This document shows positions 1-11,587 of a stretch of 64,000 nt of DNA, one piece after another. The notes beneath the pieces are model-generated. The model saw nothing but the letters and a program-made list of their open reading frames with translations, ran no database searches and was not told the origin of the DNA. The position numbers and the translations under genes are program-made. Positions within the stretch are counted from its first letter, which is position 1; each line of letters begins with the position of its first letter. This stretch comes from Cranoglanis bouderius (lineage: Eukaryota > Chordata > Actinopteri > Siluriformes > Cranoglanididae), in the NCBI GenBank assembly GCA_023630585.1, contig CM042553.1:372501-436500 (forward strand), read 5' to 3'.

Positions 1-3000
1 GCAACTGCTGCTGTGACAAGCGGCGGCGAGCAACAACGCTGCTGGCGGCGGCGGCGCTGGTGCAGCTGCTGCAGCGGCGGCGACAACGAGCTGCTTTGCA
101 ACAGCTGCTGGCGGCGGCCCGGCAGCTAACAGCAACTGCTGCCCGGCGAGCGGCTGGCGGCGACGACATGCTGTTTGCGCGACAGCGGCGGCGGCCTGGC
201 AGTGCGATGCTGCCACTGTTGCTGGTGCTGCTAGCTGACAATTTGCGGCAACCAGCAGCAGCATACTTGCCAGCGGCAGCGGCATCGTGTAGCTGTGTCG
301 TAGCTGCTCGCTACTGCTGCTCAGCAGCGTTGGTGCTGCTTGGCGGCAACATGCTCAGGTTTGCGAACAGCGGCGGCAGCAGCAACTGCTGGCTTGGCTG
401 GCGGCGTCATGATGGCTGCTGGCGAGCAGTGCGGCGACTGATCTTCTTGGCAGCGGCGAGCAACAGAGTGGCAGCAGCAACGCTGCTGCTGCGGCTGACG
501 GGCGGCGGCAGCAGCTGCTGCTGTGGCGGCGTGATTAACCGGCTGCTGCGCAACAGCAACAGCAACCAACCTTAGCAGCGATTTGAACAGCGGTTTCGGC
601 TGACCGAGCAGCCCAACTCAGCAGCTGCGGCCCAGCAGCGGCAGCAGCAGCAACAACAGCGGCGGCGGCGGCCGACAACAACCAGCTGCTGCTGCTGCAG
701 CTGGCGGCGGCAGCGCGGTTGACACTGGCAACTAGCGGCGGCGGCGGCGGCTGCTGCTCGGCAACAGCAGCGGCGGCGGCAGCAGCGGCAGCGGCGGCCA
801 GGCGAACTGCAACAGCGGCGGCGGCGGCGGCTGACGGTGCTGCTGACAGACGGACGGCGGCAGCAGCGGCGCAGCGGCGGCGGCGGCGGCAGCTGCTGCA
901 ATTGTAATGCGGCAACAGCTGGTTGGCTGCTGGCGGCGGCAGCAACTGCTGCTCGCGGCGGCGGCCAGCAACAGCGGCTGGCGGCGGCGGCAACAGCTCT
1001 GCTGCGCGCGACGGCGGCGGAACGGTTAATAGCTGTTGCTGCAGCGGCGGCGACAGCAGCTGTTCTCATGGCGGCAACAACAACCCAGCTGCTTAGCGGC
1101 GGCGGCGGCAACCAGCTGCTGCTGCTAGCTGCTGGTGGTTGGCGGCGGCCGACTCTCCAGCATAGCAGCAGCAGCAGCGCAGCAGCAGCAGCAGCAACAA
1201 GCTGCTGCAGCTGGCAGCAGCGGCGGCAGCACAGCAACCAGCAACAGCAGCAGCAGCAGCGGCGGCATAACAGCAACAGCAGCTGGCAGCTGACAGCGGC
1301 AGCTGGTCTGTGAGCGGCGGCTGACCGGTTTTTTGCTGCTCAACTGCTAGCGGTCGCCCATAACAGCAGCAACAGCGTGGCGGCGGCAGCTGGTGCTAAC
1401 ATGGCGGCGGCGGCGTGACGGTTTGAGCGAGCAACCTGCTGGTTGGCAACCCGGCGGCGACGCAACAGCTGCTGCTGCTGTAACGGTCAGGTTCGGCGGC
1501 GGCAGCAACCTTAGCTGAGTCATGGCGGCGTTTGACGGTAACCCTTAACCAGCAGCTGGCAGCGGCGGCGAATGACAACGGTCTTGAGCGAGCAACAGCT
1601 GTGGCGGCGCTACCAACAGCGGCGGCGACGGCGCTGCTGCTGCTGGGTTAGCGCGGCGGCGGCCCGGCAGCTGTTGCTGCTTGCTGCTGCTGATTGGCGG
1701 CGGCGGCGGCAACTGCTGCTGCTGGCAGATCTTGGCGGCGGCGGCGGCGGTTTGCTGCTGCGAGCAACGGCTAGCCCGGCGGCGGCGCGCGCGACAGCGG
1801 CAGCTGGCGGCGGTGGCGTAACTGCCTGCTGCTGTAGCGCTCAGCAGGCCGGCAACGCTATGCTGCTGCTGCTCAGCTGTAGCTGGCGGCCGGCGACAAC
1901 CAGCTGCCATGGCGAGCTGACGGCAATAGCAGCAACTGCGACGGCGGCAGTGTGCTGGTGCTACTCTTAACGCTGGCAGCAGCGAGCAGCTGAATAACAG
2001 CAATGGCAGCGAGCAGCGGCAGCAGCAACTGCTGTATTGTGGCGAGCGGCACTCTGGCTGTGCGGCGTGGAACAACTAACTGCTGCTACTGAAGCGGGCT
2101 GGCAACCCATAAGTATGCTGCTGCTGTTTGCTACATTGTATAAGCAACTAGCATACCTATATGCTGCTTGGCCCAGCAACTGGCAGCAGCGACTGGCTGG
2201 CAGCCCGTAGCCCAGCGTGTCATACTACTGCTCTTGCTGCTTTGCTGCTGCTGGTTGGTAGCTTATGCGACGAAAGCAGCTTAATGTATGCTGCAAGTGC
2301 TCAGCTGAACATGATACGGCAACAGCAACAACAACAGCAGCCAGCCCAGCGGCGATAAACAGTCGTAACTGACAGCGGCAGGCGTGTCAATCTCTTGCAA
2401 CGGCAGCCCAGATTTGTGGCGGCAACTATAGCGTGCTGCTGCTGCTAACCTTGCGACGGCTGGCGGCCGTGCTGCCGTAAGCATATGCTGACGGCCCGGC
2501 TGTCTTGCTCCAACATAACTGCTGCTAACAGCACTAACAACGACTGCTGTTGTTTGGAACCTGTGTAGCGGCCGGCAACAGCAACTGCTGCTGCGATAGC
2601 AGCAGCAGCGAGCAGCAACTAACAACGTAGCGGCAGCTGCAGTGACGGCAATAACAACAACTAACGCTAGCTCAGTGGCGAGCGGCAAACGGTTGAGCTG
2701 TAACTGCTGGCCCAGCCGGCGGCGTGTCGCGCTAACCTTGGCAGCTTAACTAGCAACTGGCGAGCCCAACAGCGGCCTGACAGCAGCTGCTGCTGCTGAC
2801 GGCAGCAACAGCCCGGCGTGATTGCTGCTGCTAGCAGCGGCTGGCGGCAGCCCGACGGTGCTCAACGACAATAGCTGGAAGCAGCGGGCGGCCTGCTGCT
2901 GATTTCAGAGCGGCAGCCGGTTGCTGAAGCAGCTGAGCATAGCGCCAGCTGGTGCCTTTGCTTGGCTGCCAAACAACAGCAACATGGCTGGCGTGCTGGC

Positions 3001-4479
3001 GAGCAACCATAAGCAACATGGCCAGCTGGCCCGGCCAGCAAATAGCTGCTGCTGACTTGGCAGCAGAACGGTGCTGCTGCTGCTCAGCAGCCTGGCTGGC
3101 GGCAGCAGGTTACAGGCTGCTTCTGCTCAGCAGCAACGGCTGGTGGCGACAGCAGCAGCGGCGAAACTGCTAACCTGCTGCAATGCAGCTGGTCGGCGAG
3201 ACAAGCAACAGCAACAGCAACGCTGTAACAGCTGTGACGAGCGGCAACTCAGCAACAATGCTGCAGCAGCAGCTGCTGTGGCGGCGGCAGCAGCAACTGG
3301 CGACATAACTAACTGCTAAGCGGCGAGCAGACTAACATGGCGGCGAACAGCTCAGCAGCGACGGCAAGCAACTAGCTGCTGTGGCAGCGGCGGCGAACAG
3401 CGGTGGTTTGCTGCTGTCATATAGCAACAACAGCAGCAGCTGGTGCTGTGGCGGCGGCGGCCGGCGGCAACAGTTGGCCCGCGGCGGCCGACGGCGGCTC
3501 AGCCTGGTTAAGCGTGACGGCGGCAACGCTGCTGCTGCTGGCAACTGCGAGCGACGGCGGTTGCTGCTGCTGCTGGCATGGTCTTGACAACCAGCAACAG
3601 CAACTGTAGCCCGGCGGTGACTTAACAACAGCAGCTGCTGCTGCGGCCTGACAAGCTGGCCGTATGCTGGCGGCAACGGCGCTGCTGCAAGCAGCCAAAC
3701 AGCTGGCAGCGGCGGCGGCAGCCCAGCAACAGCAACAGCGGCGGCGGCCGGCAGCAGCGGCAGCAGCGCAACGCTGCTGCTGGCGGCGGCGGCAGTACGG
3801 GCGACAACAGCCTTGCGAAGCTGCTGGAACTGTGGCGAACGGGTAGCTTGAGCTGCGGGTTGGCGGCGGCAACAGCTAACAACTGCGGCGGCGAACAGAA
3901 CAGCAGCAGCTGCGGCAACAGCAACAACGCAACAGCAGCGGCGGCAGCTGGTGTGCTGGTTTGGCGGCGAACGCGGTTTGACAGCAGCAACAGCTGATGG
4001 CGGCAGCCAGCGGACGCTGGCAGCTGCTGCTGCAAGCGGCCCTGCTGACGGCTGACGGCGGCGAGCAACAACTAGCAGCGGCGGTGACGGCGGCTGACGG
4101 CAGCAGCTCAGCAACAACAGCAGCAGCAGCAACAGCAGCAACAGCAGCGGCGGCAGCGGCGGCTGCAGCCTTGCTGCTGCCGGCAGCCAGCGGCGGCGGC
4201 CGGCGGCAGCTGCTGCTGCTGCTGGCAGCAGCAACGCAGCTTAACAGCGGCGGCGGCGGCCATGGCAGCCAACAGCAACAGCTGGCGGCAGCAGCAGCAA
4301 CAGCCAGCGGCGGCGGCGGCGGCAGCTGTGGCAACGCTGCTGCTGCGCAGCGGCGAGCAGCAGCAGCTTAGCAGCGGCTGCGGCAGCAGCGCTGCTTTGC
4401 TGCTGCAGCGGTTTGGCGGCAGCTGCTGCTGCTGCTGCTTAGCGGCAGCAGCGGCATGCTGCTGCTGCCGGCTGCTGCT
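1..4479. repeat. Degenerate GC-rich trinucleotide tract
   Basis: The whole stretch is built from a few 3-mers in varying order, mainly GGC, AGC, TGC, AAC and GAC, interrupted every few tens of bases. The period of three makes long reading frames in every frame on both strands. They translate to runs of A, L, R, Q, C and G without any domain, so none is called as a gene. The left end lies outside the window. The tract most resembles an old compound CAG/CGG microsatellite that has mutated heavily. Confidence 0.9.
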
Positions 4480-4553
4480 GGCGGTGGCGGCGGTGGTGGT
4501 GGTGGTGGTGGCGGCGGTGGTGGTGGTGGTGGTGGTGGTGATTGGTGGTGAGT

Positions 4554-4585
<32 letters not shown>

Positions 4586-5067
4586 TGGCGGCGGCGGCGG
4601 TGGTGGTGGTGGTGGCGGCGGCGGCGGCGGTGGTGGTGGTGGTGGTGGCGGCGGTGGTGGTGGTGGCGGCGTGGTGGTGGTGGTGGTGGTGGTGGTGGTG
4701 GCGGCGGTGGTGGCGGTGGTGGTGGTGGTGGTGGTGGTGGCGGCGGCGGCGGTGGTGGTGGTGGTGGTGGTGGTGGTGGTGGCGGTGGCGGCGGCGGTGG
4801 CGGCGGTGGTGGTGGTGGCGGTGGTGGTGGTGGCGGTGGCGGCGGTGGTGGTGGTGGTGGTGGTGGCGGCGGCGGCGGTGGTGGTGGTGGTGGTGGTGGT
4901 GGTGGCGGTGGTGGTGGTGGTGGTGGCGGCGGTGGTGGTGGTGGTGGTGGTGGTGGTGGTGGTGGTGGCGGCGGTGGTATGGTGGTGGCGGTAGTGGTGG
5001 TGGTGGCGGCGGTGGTGGTGGTAGTGGTAGTAGTAGTGGCGGTAGCGGCGGTGGTAGTGGTGGTGGC
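4480..5067. repeat. (GGT/GGC)n array
   Basis: About 590 bp of almost uninterrupted GGT and GGC triplets, with extreme strand bias: the plus strand is nearly free of A and C apart from the third base of GGC. It is flanked by the degenerate tract on the left and the AGT array on the right. Reading frames here encode poly-Gly, poly-Val/Ala or poly-Trp/Arg, and on the other strand poly-Pro, poly-His or poly-Thr. They are not genes. Confidence 0.95.
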
Positions 5068-5105
5068 GTAGTAGTAGTAGCAGTAGTAGTAGTAGTAGCA
5101 GCAGC

Positions 5106-5155
<50 letters not shown>

Positions 5156-5162
5156 CAGCAGC

Positions 5163-5212
<50 letters not shown>

Positions 5213-5267
5213 CAGTAGTAGTAGTAGTAGCAGTAGTAGTAGTAGTAGCAGTAGTAGTAGTAGTAGT
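5068..5267. repeat. (AGT/AGC)n microsatellite
   Basis: About 200 bp of AGT triplets with scattered AGC units. An internal duplication of about 60 bp is visible, in which a triple-AGC landmark recurs near 5098 and 5156. The array ends abruptly at AT-rich unique DNA. Confidence 0.95.
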
Positions 5268-5957
5268 TGTGGAACATAATAGTAAATCACTTTGTGTAAA
5301 ACGTACATAGTAAAACATGTGACCGCTTAAAGCATGTGTGTGATAGTAGCAAATTGTTGCTAGTTCGCAGTGCCGCCGCCGGTCTTGCCTCTTCCACTCA
5401 TCGTGCTGCTCAGATCTGTTCTAAGAACAGCTCCGAAATAAACGCTACGCGCCGAGTTTCCTTTTGTTAAATGTGGAAATTGCTTTCGTTTGATTTAAAG
5501 GTTCATCAGTTATTATTCCTGCTCGGAATTGAATGTTCAACAAAAACTCATTATTAAAAATTTCAATCTCTTTTTTCAAATCGTTTAAATTATTTTCATC
5601 ACTTTCATCTCTTGTACTTTTCAATTTTAAATTAATTTATTCTCTCATAATTTTCTTATAAGTCTAATTTTTTTCTTTATTAAAACATAAACATTTGTAC
5701 TTAAGAAATTTTTAATCTGAGTCTTAAAGGCTTCCCCACAAATCACAATAATTAGTAGTGAAGACATCTAAGGTTTTAATCCTATTTATTTCTTCTTTTA
5801 GATCTATAATCAGTGCAGGACTTTTCAGAATTTGTATGTTCAATTTCCTATAGTTTATTATTTTTTCATTTTTAAAGCTAATACCGCATATGACGGTCAA
5901 GTGATCTGAATCAACCAAAAGTTTTGTTATATATCACTTTATTTACACCATAGTGTG

Positions 5958-6016
<59 letters not shown>

Positions 6017-6191
6017 AGCCTACAAATTATAAGCCGGAAGTCAATGAGGAAAAATAATACTTATTAATAAAATGTGGAAAATTGTACACTTATATAGAGT
6101 GACCATATTATAATACAAAAATATTGACGAAAAATCAGCTAACTGTGTAAAAATGACATTTATTTTTTAAGGTACGTGTGTGATCATTAAA

Positions 6192-6240
<49 letters not shown>

Positions 6241-6394
6241 TACAGTGTGTTTTTTTTTTATTATTTATTTTATTTTACTTTTCTCTAAACTCTCCCTTTA
6301 AGCCTCAGATATTTTTTATAAACTTTAAACATTCGGTTATTTTATTTTTTAATAATTAATTTTTAACTCTTGAATATGAACTGTAATGAAACAG

Positions 6395-6441
<47 letters not shown>

Positions 6442-6580
6442 TAGTGTAAATAAAGTGCGGAAATCAGCTTTCTGAATGCAGATGAGTGAGAAGGTGGAGA
6501 TGCAGTCGGGGGGCAAATGAGATTGCGAAGGCGCGTGAGGGGGGTGGGGGTCTGGTGCGGGGTGGGGGGGTGTTGTATGT
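5268..6580. repeat. AT-rich spacer with three (GT/CA)n arrays
   Basis: No gene is recognised. The stretch contains (GT)n at about 5967-6014, (GT)n at 6193-6239 and, in the opposite sense, (CA)n at 6396-6439. The rest is AT-rich. A GC-rich segment at 5350-5460 contains an AATAAA hexamer but no reading frame I can identify. Confidence 0.85.
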
Positions 6581-6583
6581 GGG

Positions 6584-6592
6584 GATAAAAAC
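6584..6592 (+). promoter_or_regulatory. TATA-like box upstream of candidate exon
   Basis: The sequence GATAAAAAC lies about 115 bp upstream of the ATG at 6706, in a locally GC-rich stretch. The position suits a core promoter for the candidate first exon, but there is no other support. Confidence 0.25.
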
Positions 6593-6705
6593 TCTCGAGC
6601 TCTCCGTGACCCCTTTCAGTTCTCCGTTCAGCCTCCTGGAGTAAACAGCTCGCACGTTTTCTTATTGTTTTATTTTTTAAACTTGTTTCTCCGTTTGGAT
6701 TCACG

Positions 6706-6816
6706 ATGCGGTCTCGGTCGGTTCTCGTGCCGCTGCTGCTGTTGTCGGTGGCGCGCGCGCTCTCGGGCGGCGAGTACCTTTCTGATCTTTATTCCTTTGG
6801 TAGAGAATTACTCTGA
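6706..6816 (+). CDS. Candidate first coding exon with signal peptide
   Basis: The ATG at 6706 has A at -3. It opens a 36-residue frame beginning MRSRSVLVPLLLLSVARALS: a basic N-terminus, a run of Leu/Val and an Ala-x-Ala-like cleavage region, which is a textbook signal peptide. A possible splice donor (GT at 6774-6775) follows residue 22; without splicing the frame stops at 6814. GC content is much higher than in the flanks, as in vertebrate first exons. I recognise no family and no downstream exon in the window, so it could be the start of a secreted or ER protein whose remainder lies elsewhere, a broken gene, or chance. Confidence 0.35.
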   Translation: MRSRSVLVPLLLLSVARALSGGEYLSDLYSFGRELL

Positions 6817-7251
6817 TCTCACACACATCTCTTGCCTCTTCTCTTGTTATTGTGACATATTAATGAACAGATATGTGCAGGAGCTCAGATTAAGAGTCTG
6901 AAGAATATGGTATATAGAGTCTGTAAATAAAGTGCTCCCCCTACCTGTCACTTCTGTAATATACACTCAGCAACGTCTGGGCAATGTTTAAGATCTGTAA
7001 ATATAGCTTTAGCCATGCTGTTCCATTTGAGGCTGTACAGGGAGAGAAACATCCAGTAAATTTCATCATTACACAACAAAGGTGTGATGATTTCAAAATG
7101 ATTCGTATCATAAATGATTCACTCCTGATACAGAACACATGCTTCCATCAGTGTAACAATAAAAGACAGCTAAAGTGAACGCCTATAAATCTTCTTGTGA
7201 TGGGTGTTAATGACAAAAATCTGTGATTCTTTTCATATGTGCATTATGTAT

Positions 7252-7345
7252 ATACAGTGGGTATAGAAAAGAATCACCCCCATTTAAAATAATCACATTC
7301 TGTTGCTTTGTAGCCTGAAATGTTATACCCGAGCAGAGTATAACT
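7252..7345. mobile_element. Tc1-like terminal inverted repeat fragment
   Basis: The sequence starts TACAGTGGGTATAGAAAAGA, a terminus typical of fish Tc1/mariner elements, but no transposase or second terminus follows. The minisatellite at 7346 begins where the element would continue. Confidence 0.6.
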
Positions 7346-7980
7346 TGTGTCCTAACCTATCCTAATCTGTCTTAACTTGTCCTAACCTGTCCTTGTCTGT
7401 CCTAACCTGTCCTAACCTGTCCTCATATGTCCTAACCTGTCCTCATCTGTCCTCATCTGTCCTAACCTGTCCTCATCTGTCCTAACCTGTCCTCATCTGT
7501 CCTAACCTGTCCTCATCTGTCCTAACCTGTCCTCATCTGTCCTAACCTGTCCTCATCTGTCCTAACCTGTCCTCATCTGTCCTAACCTGTCCTCATCTGT
7601 CCTAACCTGTCCTCATCTGTCCTAACCTGTCCTAACCTGTCCTAACCTGTCCTCATCTGTCCTCATCTGTCCTAACCTGTCCTCATCTGTCCTAACCTGT
7701 CCTAATCTGTCCTAACCTGTCCTAACCTGTCCTAACCTGTCCTCATCTGTCCTAACCTGTCCTAACCTGTCCTCATCTGTCCTAACCTGTCCTTGTCTGT
7801 CCCAACCTGTCCACATCTGTCCTCATCTGTCTTAATCTGTCCTAACCTGTCCTTGTCTGTCCTAACCTGTCCACATCTGTCACAACCTGTCCACATCTGT
7901 CCTCATCTGTCCGAACTTGTCCTAACTTCTTCTAACCTGTCCTAATCTGTCCTAGCATGTCCTAACCTGTCCTAATCTGT
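7346..7980. repeat. 10-bp minisatellite, CCTAACCTGT / CCTCATCTGT
   Basis: Roughly 63 tandem 10-bp units. Two variants dominate, CCTAACCTGT and CCTCATCTGT. Between about 7450 and 7620 they alternate strictly, giving a 20-bp higher-order unit. Units near both ends are more divergent (CCTTGTCTGT, CCACATCTGT). Confidence 0.95.
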
Positions 7981-8227
7981 ACAGATGGCTGAGTTGTGCT
8001 TTACAGACAGTGGAAGAACAGTTTCTTGCTCCATCACCATGTAATTTTCAGAGACTTGGTAAGATTAACTAATACAATAGAAAAATAAAATAAAATCTCA
8101 TAGTGATTCCATCCACCAGCCGTACTGGTTTAGAGCCGCACTGTACATACTTGTGATCAGGCTTGAGGACACATCAGACCCCAGATACTCCCAGTCATGC
8201 TCTTCCAGCTCTGTTGGGATGAGGTGA

Positions 8228-8275
<48 letters not shown>
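8228..8275. repeat. (ATT)n microsatellite
   Basis: About 16 perfect ATT triplets. No gene is seen around it. The reading frame crossing it on the minus strand is a poly-Asn artefact. Confidence 0.95.
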
Positions 8276-8277
<2 letters not shown>

Positions 8278-9214
8278 TTACTTTCTGAAAATGAATGAAT
8301 GTTTTTATGATGCTCTCTCCAAGAGAATGTTTGACGAGTATTTTAATTAAAGTGAATGTAATGAAAAGAAACTTGACTGTACTTGGTGCTCTCCGTCTGC
8401 CCATAGTCACGTCTTACCGAATGCTGCTGTTTGGCCAATAAGACAGAGCAAGAGCGCCACCCACAGGTGTCCACGCACTGCTGCCATCATCACTTCTGCT
8501 ACTCCACCTGATCTTCCTTTGGACCAAACAGTTAACAGTGCAACACACGTGTGTTAATATTAAAATCCTTTTCAGATCATTTGTTCTATCACATCACTGT
8601 AGAATGCAGAATGCTTTCATAGTTTGATGCCATGACAAAAGTTGAATACTGCTGATATTCCAGCCTGCATCATATTAAAATAACATTATAGGACACGTTT
8701 GTACTCTGTGTAAATTATATTTAATAGAAGCTTAATTGTATTGAAAAGTGATCAGTAATTTATTTGCTTAGGCAGTACATGGGCGTCACTTTGTTTTGAA
8801 AAGTGGTGGGGATAAAGACATGGGGGTGGAAAGTATTAATGTAGATATCAGCAGGGATGAGCTGCGTGAGCTGCGTGAGCTGAGTGAATGAAAACCAGTC
8901 CACTAAAGCACTTTACTAGCGGGTTAATTAACTCACCCAAACACATCCTATAAGAGATTAATCAGATTCATACACAACATAAACACAATATTACAACCTG
9001 CATCTGCACAAAATGACACGATTACACAACTATCCGTGATAGTCAGGATGTTTAAATCACATTGTGGATATGCTCTTTCTGTAACAACACATTTGATAAA
9101 TGTTGCCACTTGTTTAAATTAATACATAAAATGTTTGAATATTTGGTGTAATTTTGATTAATTCACACAGTACGGGTACTATAACTATAGTATTTAAATG
9201 AACATAGCTAAAGT

Positions 9215-9300
9215 GTGTGTGTGGGAATAACGCAGTGGTAATGTGGCTGTTGCAGGACACCAGTAACATGGGTTCAGTCCTCCACTCAGGTGGAGTTTAA
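9215..9300 (+). repeat. tRNA-like (SINE-head-like) repeat, plus arm
   Basis: Contains a box-A-like ACGCAGTGGT and, about 40 bp on, a box-B-like GGGTTCAGTCC, the layout of a tRNA-derived SINE head. A related sequence in the opposite orientation lies at about 9640-9722. No poly(A) tail is visible. Confidence 0.45.
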
Positions 9301-9639
9301 TTTTATTCAGGGCACTGAAAATGTGTCATCAAATCATGTCTGATGTACGAAAACTAATTATGTTAATGTAACTCAATTCAGTCACGTGGAACTGATGTAC
9401 TCATTTGAATGCAGTAAATTCACTGAGCTTTTTTTTCAGTGTGTGGACTTCTGTGTTCACTTTAAACCAGTTTTTTAAATAGTGAAACTTTAAATCTAAG
9501 AAAAGAACAAAAGTTTCCATTGGTAAGAAAGGAGAAACTGGAATTCATTCAACGCTACGTTGAGGAAGAACATTCATATTCACACGTGCACACACGAATC
9601 GACTTTCTATACTGAAAAAACAAACAAACACATTAAATG

Positions 9640-9722
9640 AACCCTGTAAACTGACCTGAGGCTGGAACCCGGGTCGCTGGTGGTCTACACCCTGCACATC
9701 ACCACTGCGATATTCTAACACA
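9640..9722 (-). repeat. tRNA-like (SINE-head-like) repeat, minus arm
   Basis: On the minus strand this carries ATCGCAGTGGT followed by GGGTTCCAGCC, again a box A / box B arrangement like the copy at 9215-9300 but inverted. Together they form an inverted pair about 430 bp apart. Confidence 0.45.
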
Positions 9723-10359
9723 ATGTCCAAGTGGATAAACAGAGATTGGTAAGTTTAACCTATCATTTTTATCACTGTAAGTCCTGAAGTTAATCAACAG
9801 AGGGCAAAGTGATTAACGTTAATATCGGTTCATTTCAGAGTATCTCCATCGCTAAAAAATAAAGTTGCGGTACGTTTGTGAATGGGCCTTCAATTTACAT
9901 TCGAGAGAAACAGCCTCCCCACCGAACACAACCTAGTTATTGGGCTTTTCAACTCATCCTCTGTTAATGCACACGAGCACGTTATGTCTTGCAGCGCGCA
10001 GTCAAACACGATATCAGAAACCATTGGGTGTGGTGTGAGTAAATTACCTCATCCAGATGTAATTTAATAATTCCAGAGGCTAAGTGATCGACTTGCTTGT
10101 GTTGGAGAGGTTGCTTAGAGCCAATCATTTGGAACAATTAAGTATTTTATTCCTGCTTCTGTTTCTATTGAAAAGAATGGTGCAGATAAAATAATTTTTA
10201 ATTTACTGTTGAGCAAATAAAACCATTTTATTGCTTTGTACCTGTCTTTTAATAAAAAAAAGATGTATAAAGACCTTATCTTATCTTTTAGTTTTTAATA
10301 GTTTTAAGCACTTACAAAATATTTTTGGTAGTTTTTAAACCACTCTTTCACAGTATATA

Positions 10360-11584
10360 CAGTTGCAATCAAAATTATTCAACCCCCATTGCAAATCAGG
10401 TTTATTGTCAAAATTTACAGACTTTCAGCTGATTACAATGAACAAATCAAACAAAAGCAACTGAAATAGTTCAACACAACGAATGCTTCAAGTGGTTTCC
10501 CCAAATTCAACTGAAAATGCAACTTATAATGACTTCTCCAGTCTCAAAATTATTCAACCCCTTCATGGCAGCATCTTTAGTACTTAGTAGAGACCCTTTT
10601 GCTGTTATGACCTGCTGCAAACGAGATGCAGAGCCAGACACCAGCTTCTGGCAGCGTTCCTGAGGAATCTTAGCCCATTCCTCATGAGCAGTGGCCTCCA
10701 GTTCAGTAATATTCTAGGGTTTGTGTGCTGCAACCACCTTCTTCAAATCCCACCAGAGATTTTCTATGGGGTTCAAGTCAGGTGACTGTGATGGCCCTGT
10801 AGAATCTTCCAGGACTTCTTCTGCAACCAATTTGAGGTATGCTTGGGATCACTGTCCTGTTGGAAGCTTCAGCTTCCTCACAGATGGCATGATGTTTTCT
10901 CCTAGGATTTCCTGATACTTCAATGAATCCATCTTGCTTTCCACACGCTGCAGGTTTCCAGTGCCAGAGGATGCAAAGCAGCCCCAGAGCATCACCGAGC
11001 CACCACCATGCTCGACTGGGAAGAGTGTTCTTTCTTCATTCTTCTTCCTCCAGACATACCGCTGATCCATCGTGCTGAAAAGTTCTAATTTTGTTTCATC
11101 GCTCCACAGAACAGAATCCCAAAACTTCTGTGGCTTATTTATATGATTTTGAGCGACTTTTCTTGTGCTTTTGGGTCATTAGTGGTGTACGTCTTGGAGT
11201 TCTGGCATGGAAACCATGGAAAGCTGGTTGCAGCCATTGATGGCTTCCTTTTTCTGCCCCGTCCAGGTATTTCATGTGTTTCAGCTCAAGCACACCTGCT
11301 GCAACTAATGAAGCCCTTGATTAGTTCCATCAAGTGTGCTGGAGACAACATCTGTTTTGCATATTTGTGCTGTTGTGAGGGATTCTATTCAGGGGATTGA
11401 ATAATTTTGAGACTGGAGAAGTCATTATAAGTTGCATTTTCAGTTGAATTTGGGGAAACCACTTGAAGCATTCGCTGTGTTGATTTCAATTGCTTTTGTC
11501 TGATTTGTTCATTGCAAACAGCTGAAAGTCTGTAAATGTTGACAATAAACCTGATTTGCAATGGGGGTTGAATAATTGCAACTG
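10360..11584 (-). mobile_element. Tc1-like element with internal deletion
   Basis: Bounded by matching termini (CAGTTGCAATCA at the left, its inverse ending at 11584) and flanked by TA on both sides. Terminal inverted repeats are about 200 bp. A minus-strand transposase remnant at 10849-11070 contains the Tc1 signature VEHGGGSVMLWGCF, but the frame is broken elsewhere and no full DDE triad survives. A related left part recurs at 35883-36340. Confidence 0.9.
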
Positions 11585-11587
11585 TAT

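Noticed and set aside
60..5318. About 25 long reading frames (up to 389 codons) on both strands
   Set aside because: They follow from period-3 repeats that lack stop codons. The translations are homopolymer-like (poly-G, -P, -V, -H, -W) with no domain.
6396..6704. Minus-strand 102-codon frame next to (CA)n
   Set aside because: Ends in poly-Cys/Val from the microsatellite; no domain, and it overlaps the candidate promoter.
7346..7980. CRISPR-like or telomere-like array
   Set aside because: Contiguous 10-bp units without spacers in eukaryotic DNA. CCTAAC resembles telomere repeats only by chance; the unit is not TTAGGG.
9545..10067. 61-codon frames at 9.5-10.1 kb
   Set aside because: No domain, no splice support, and partly over the tRNA-like repeat.
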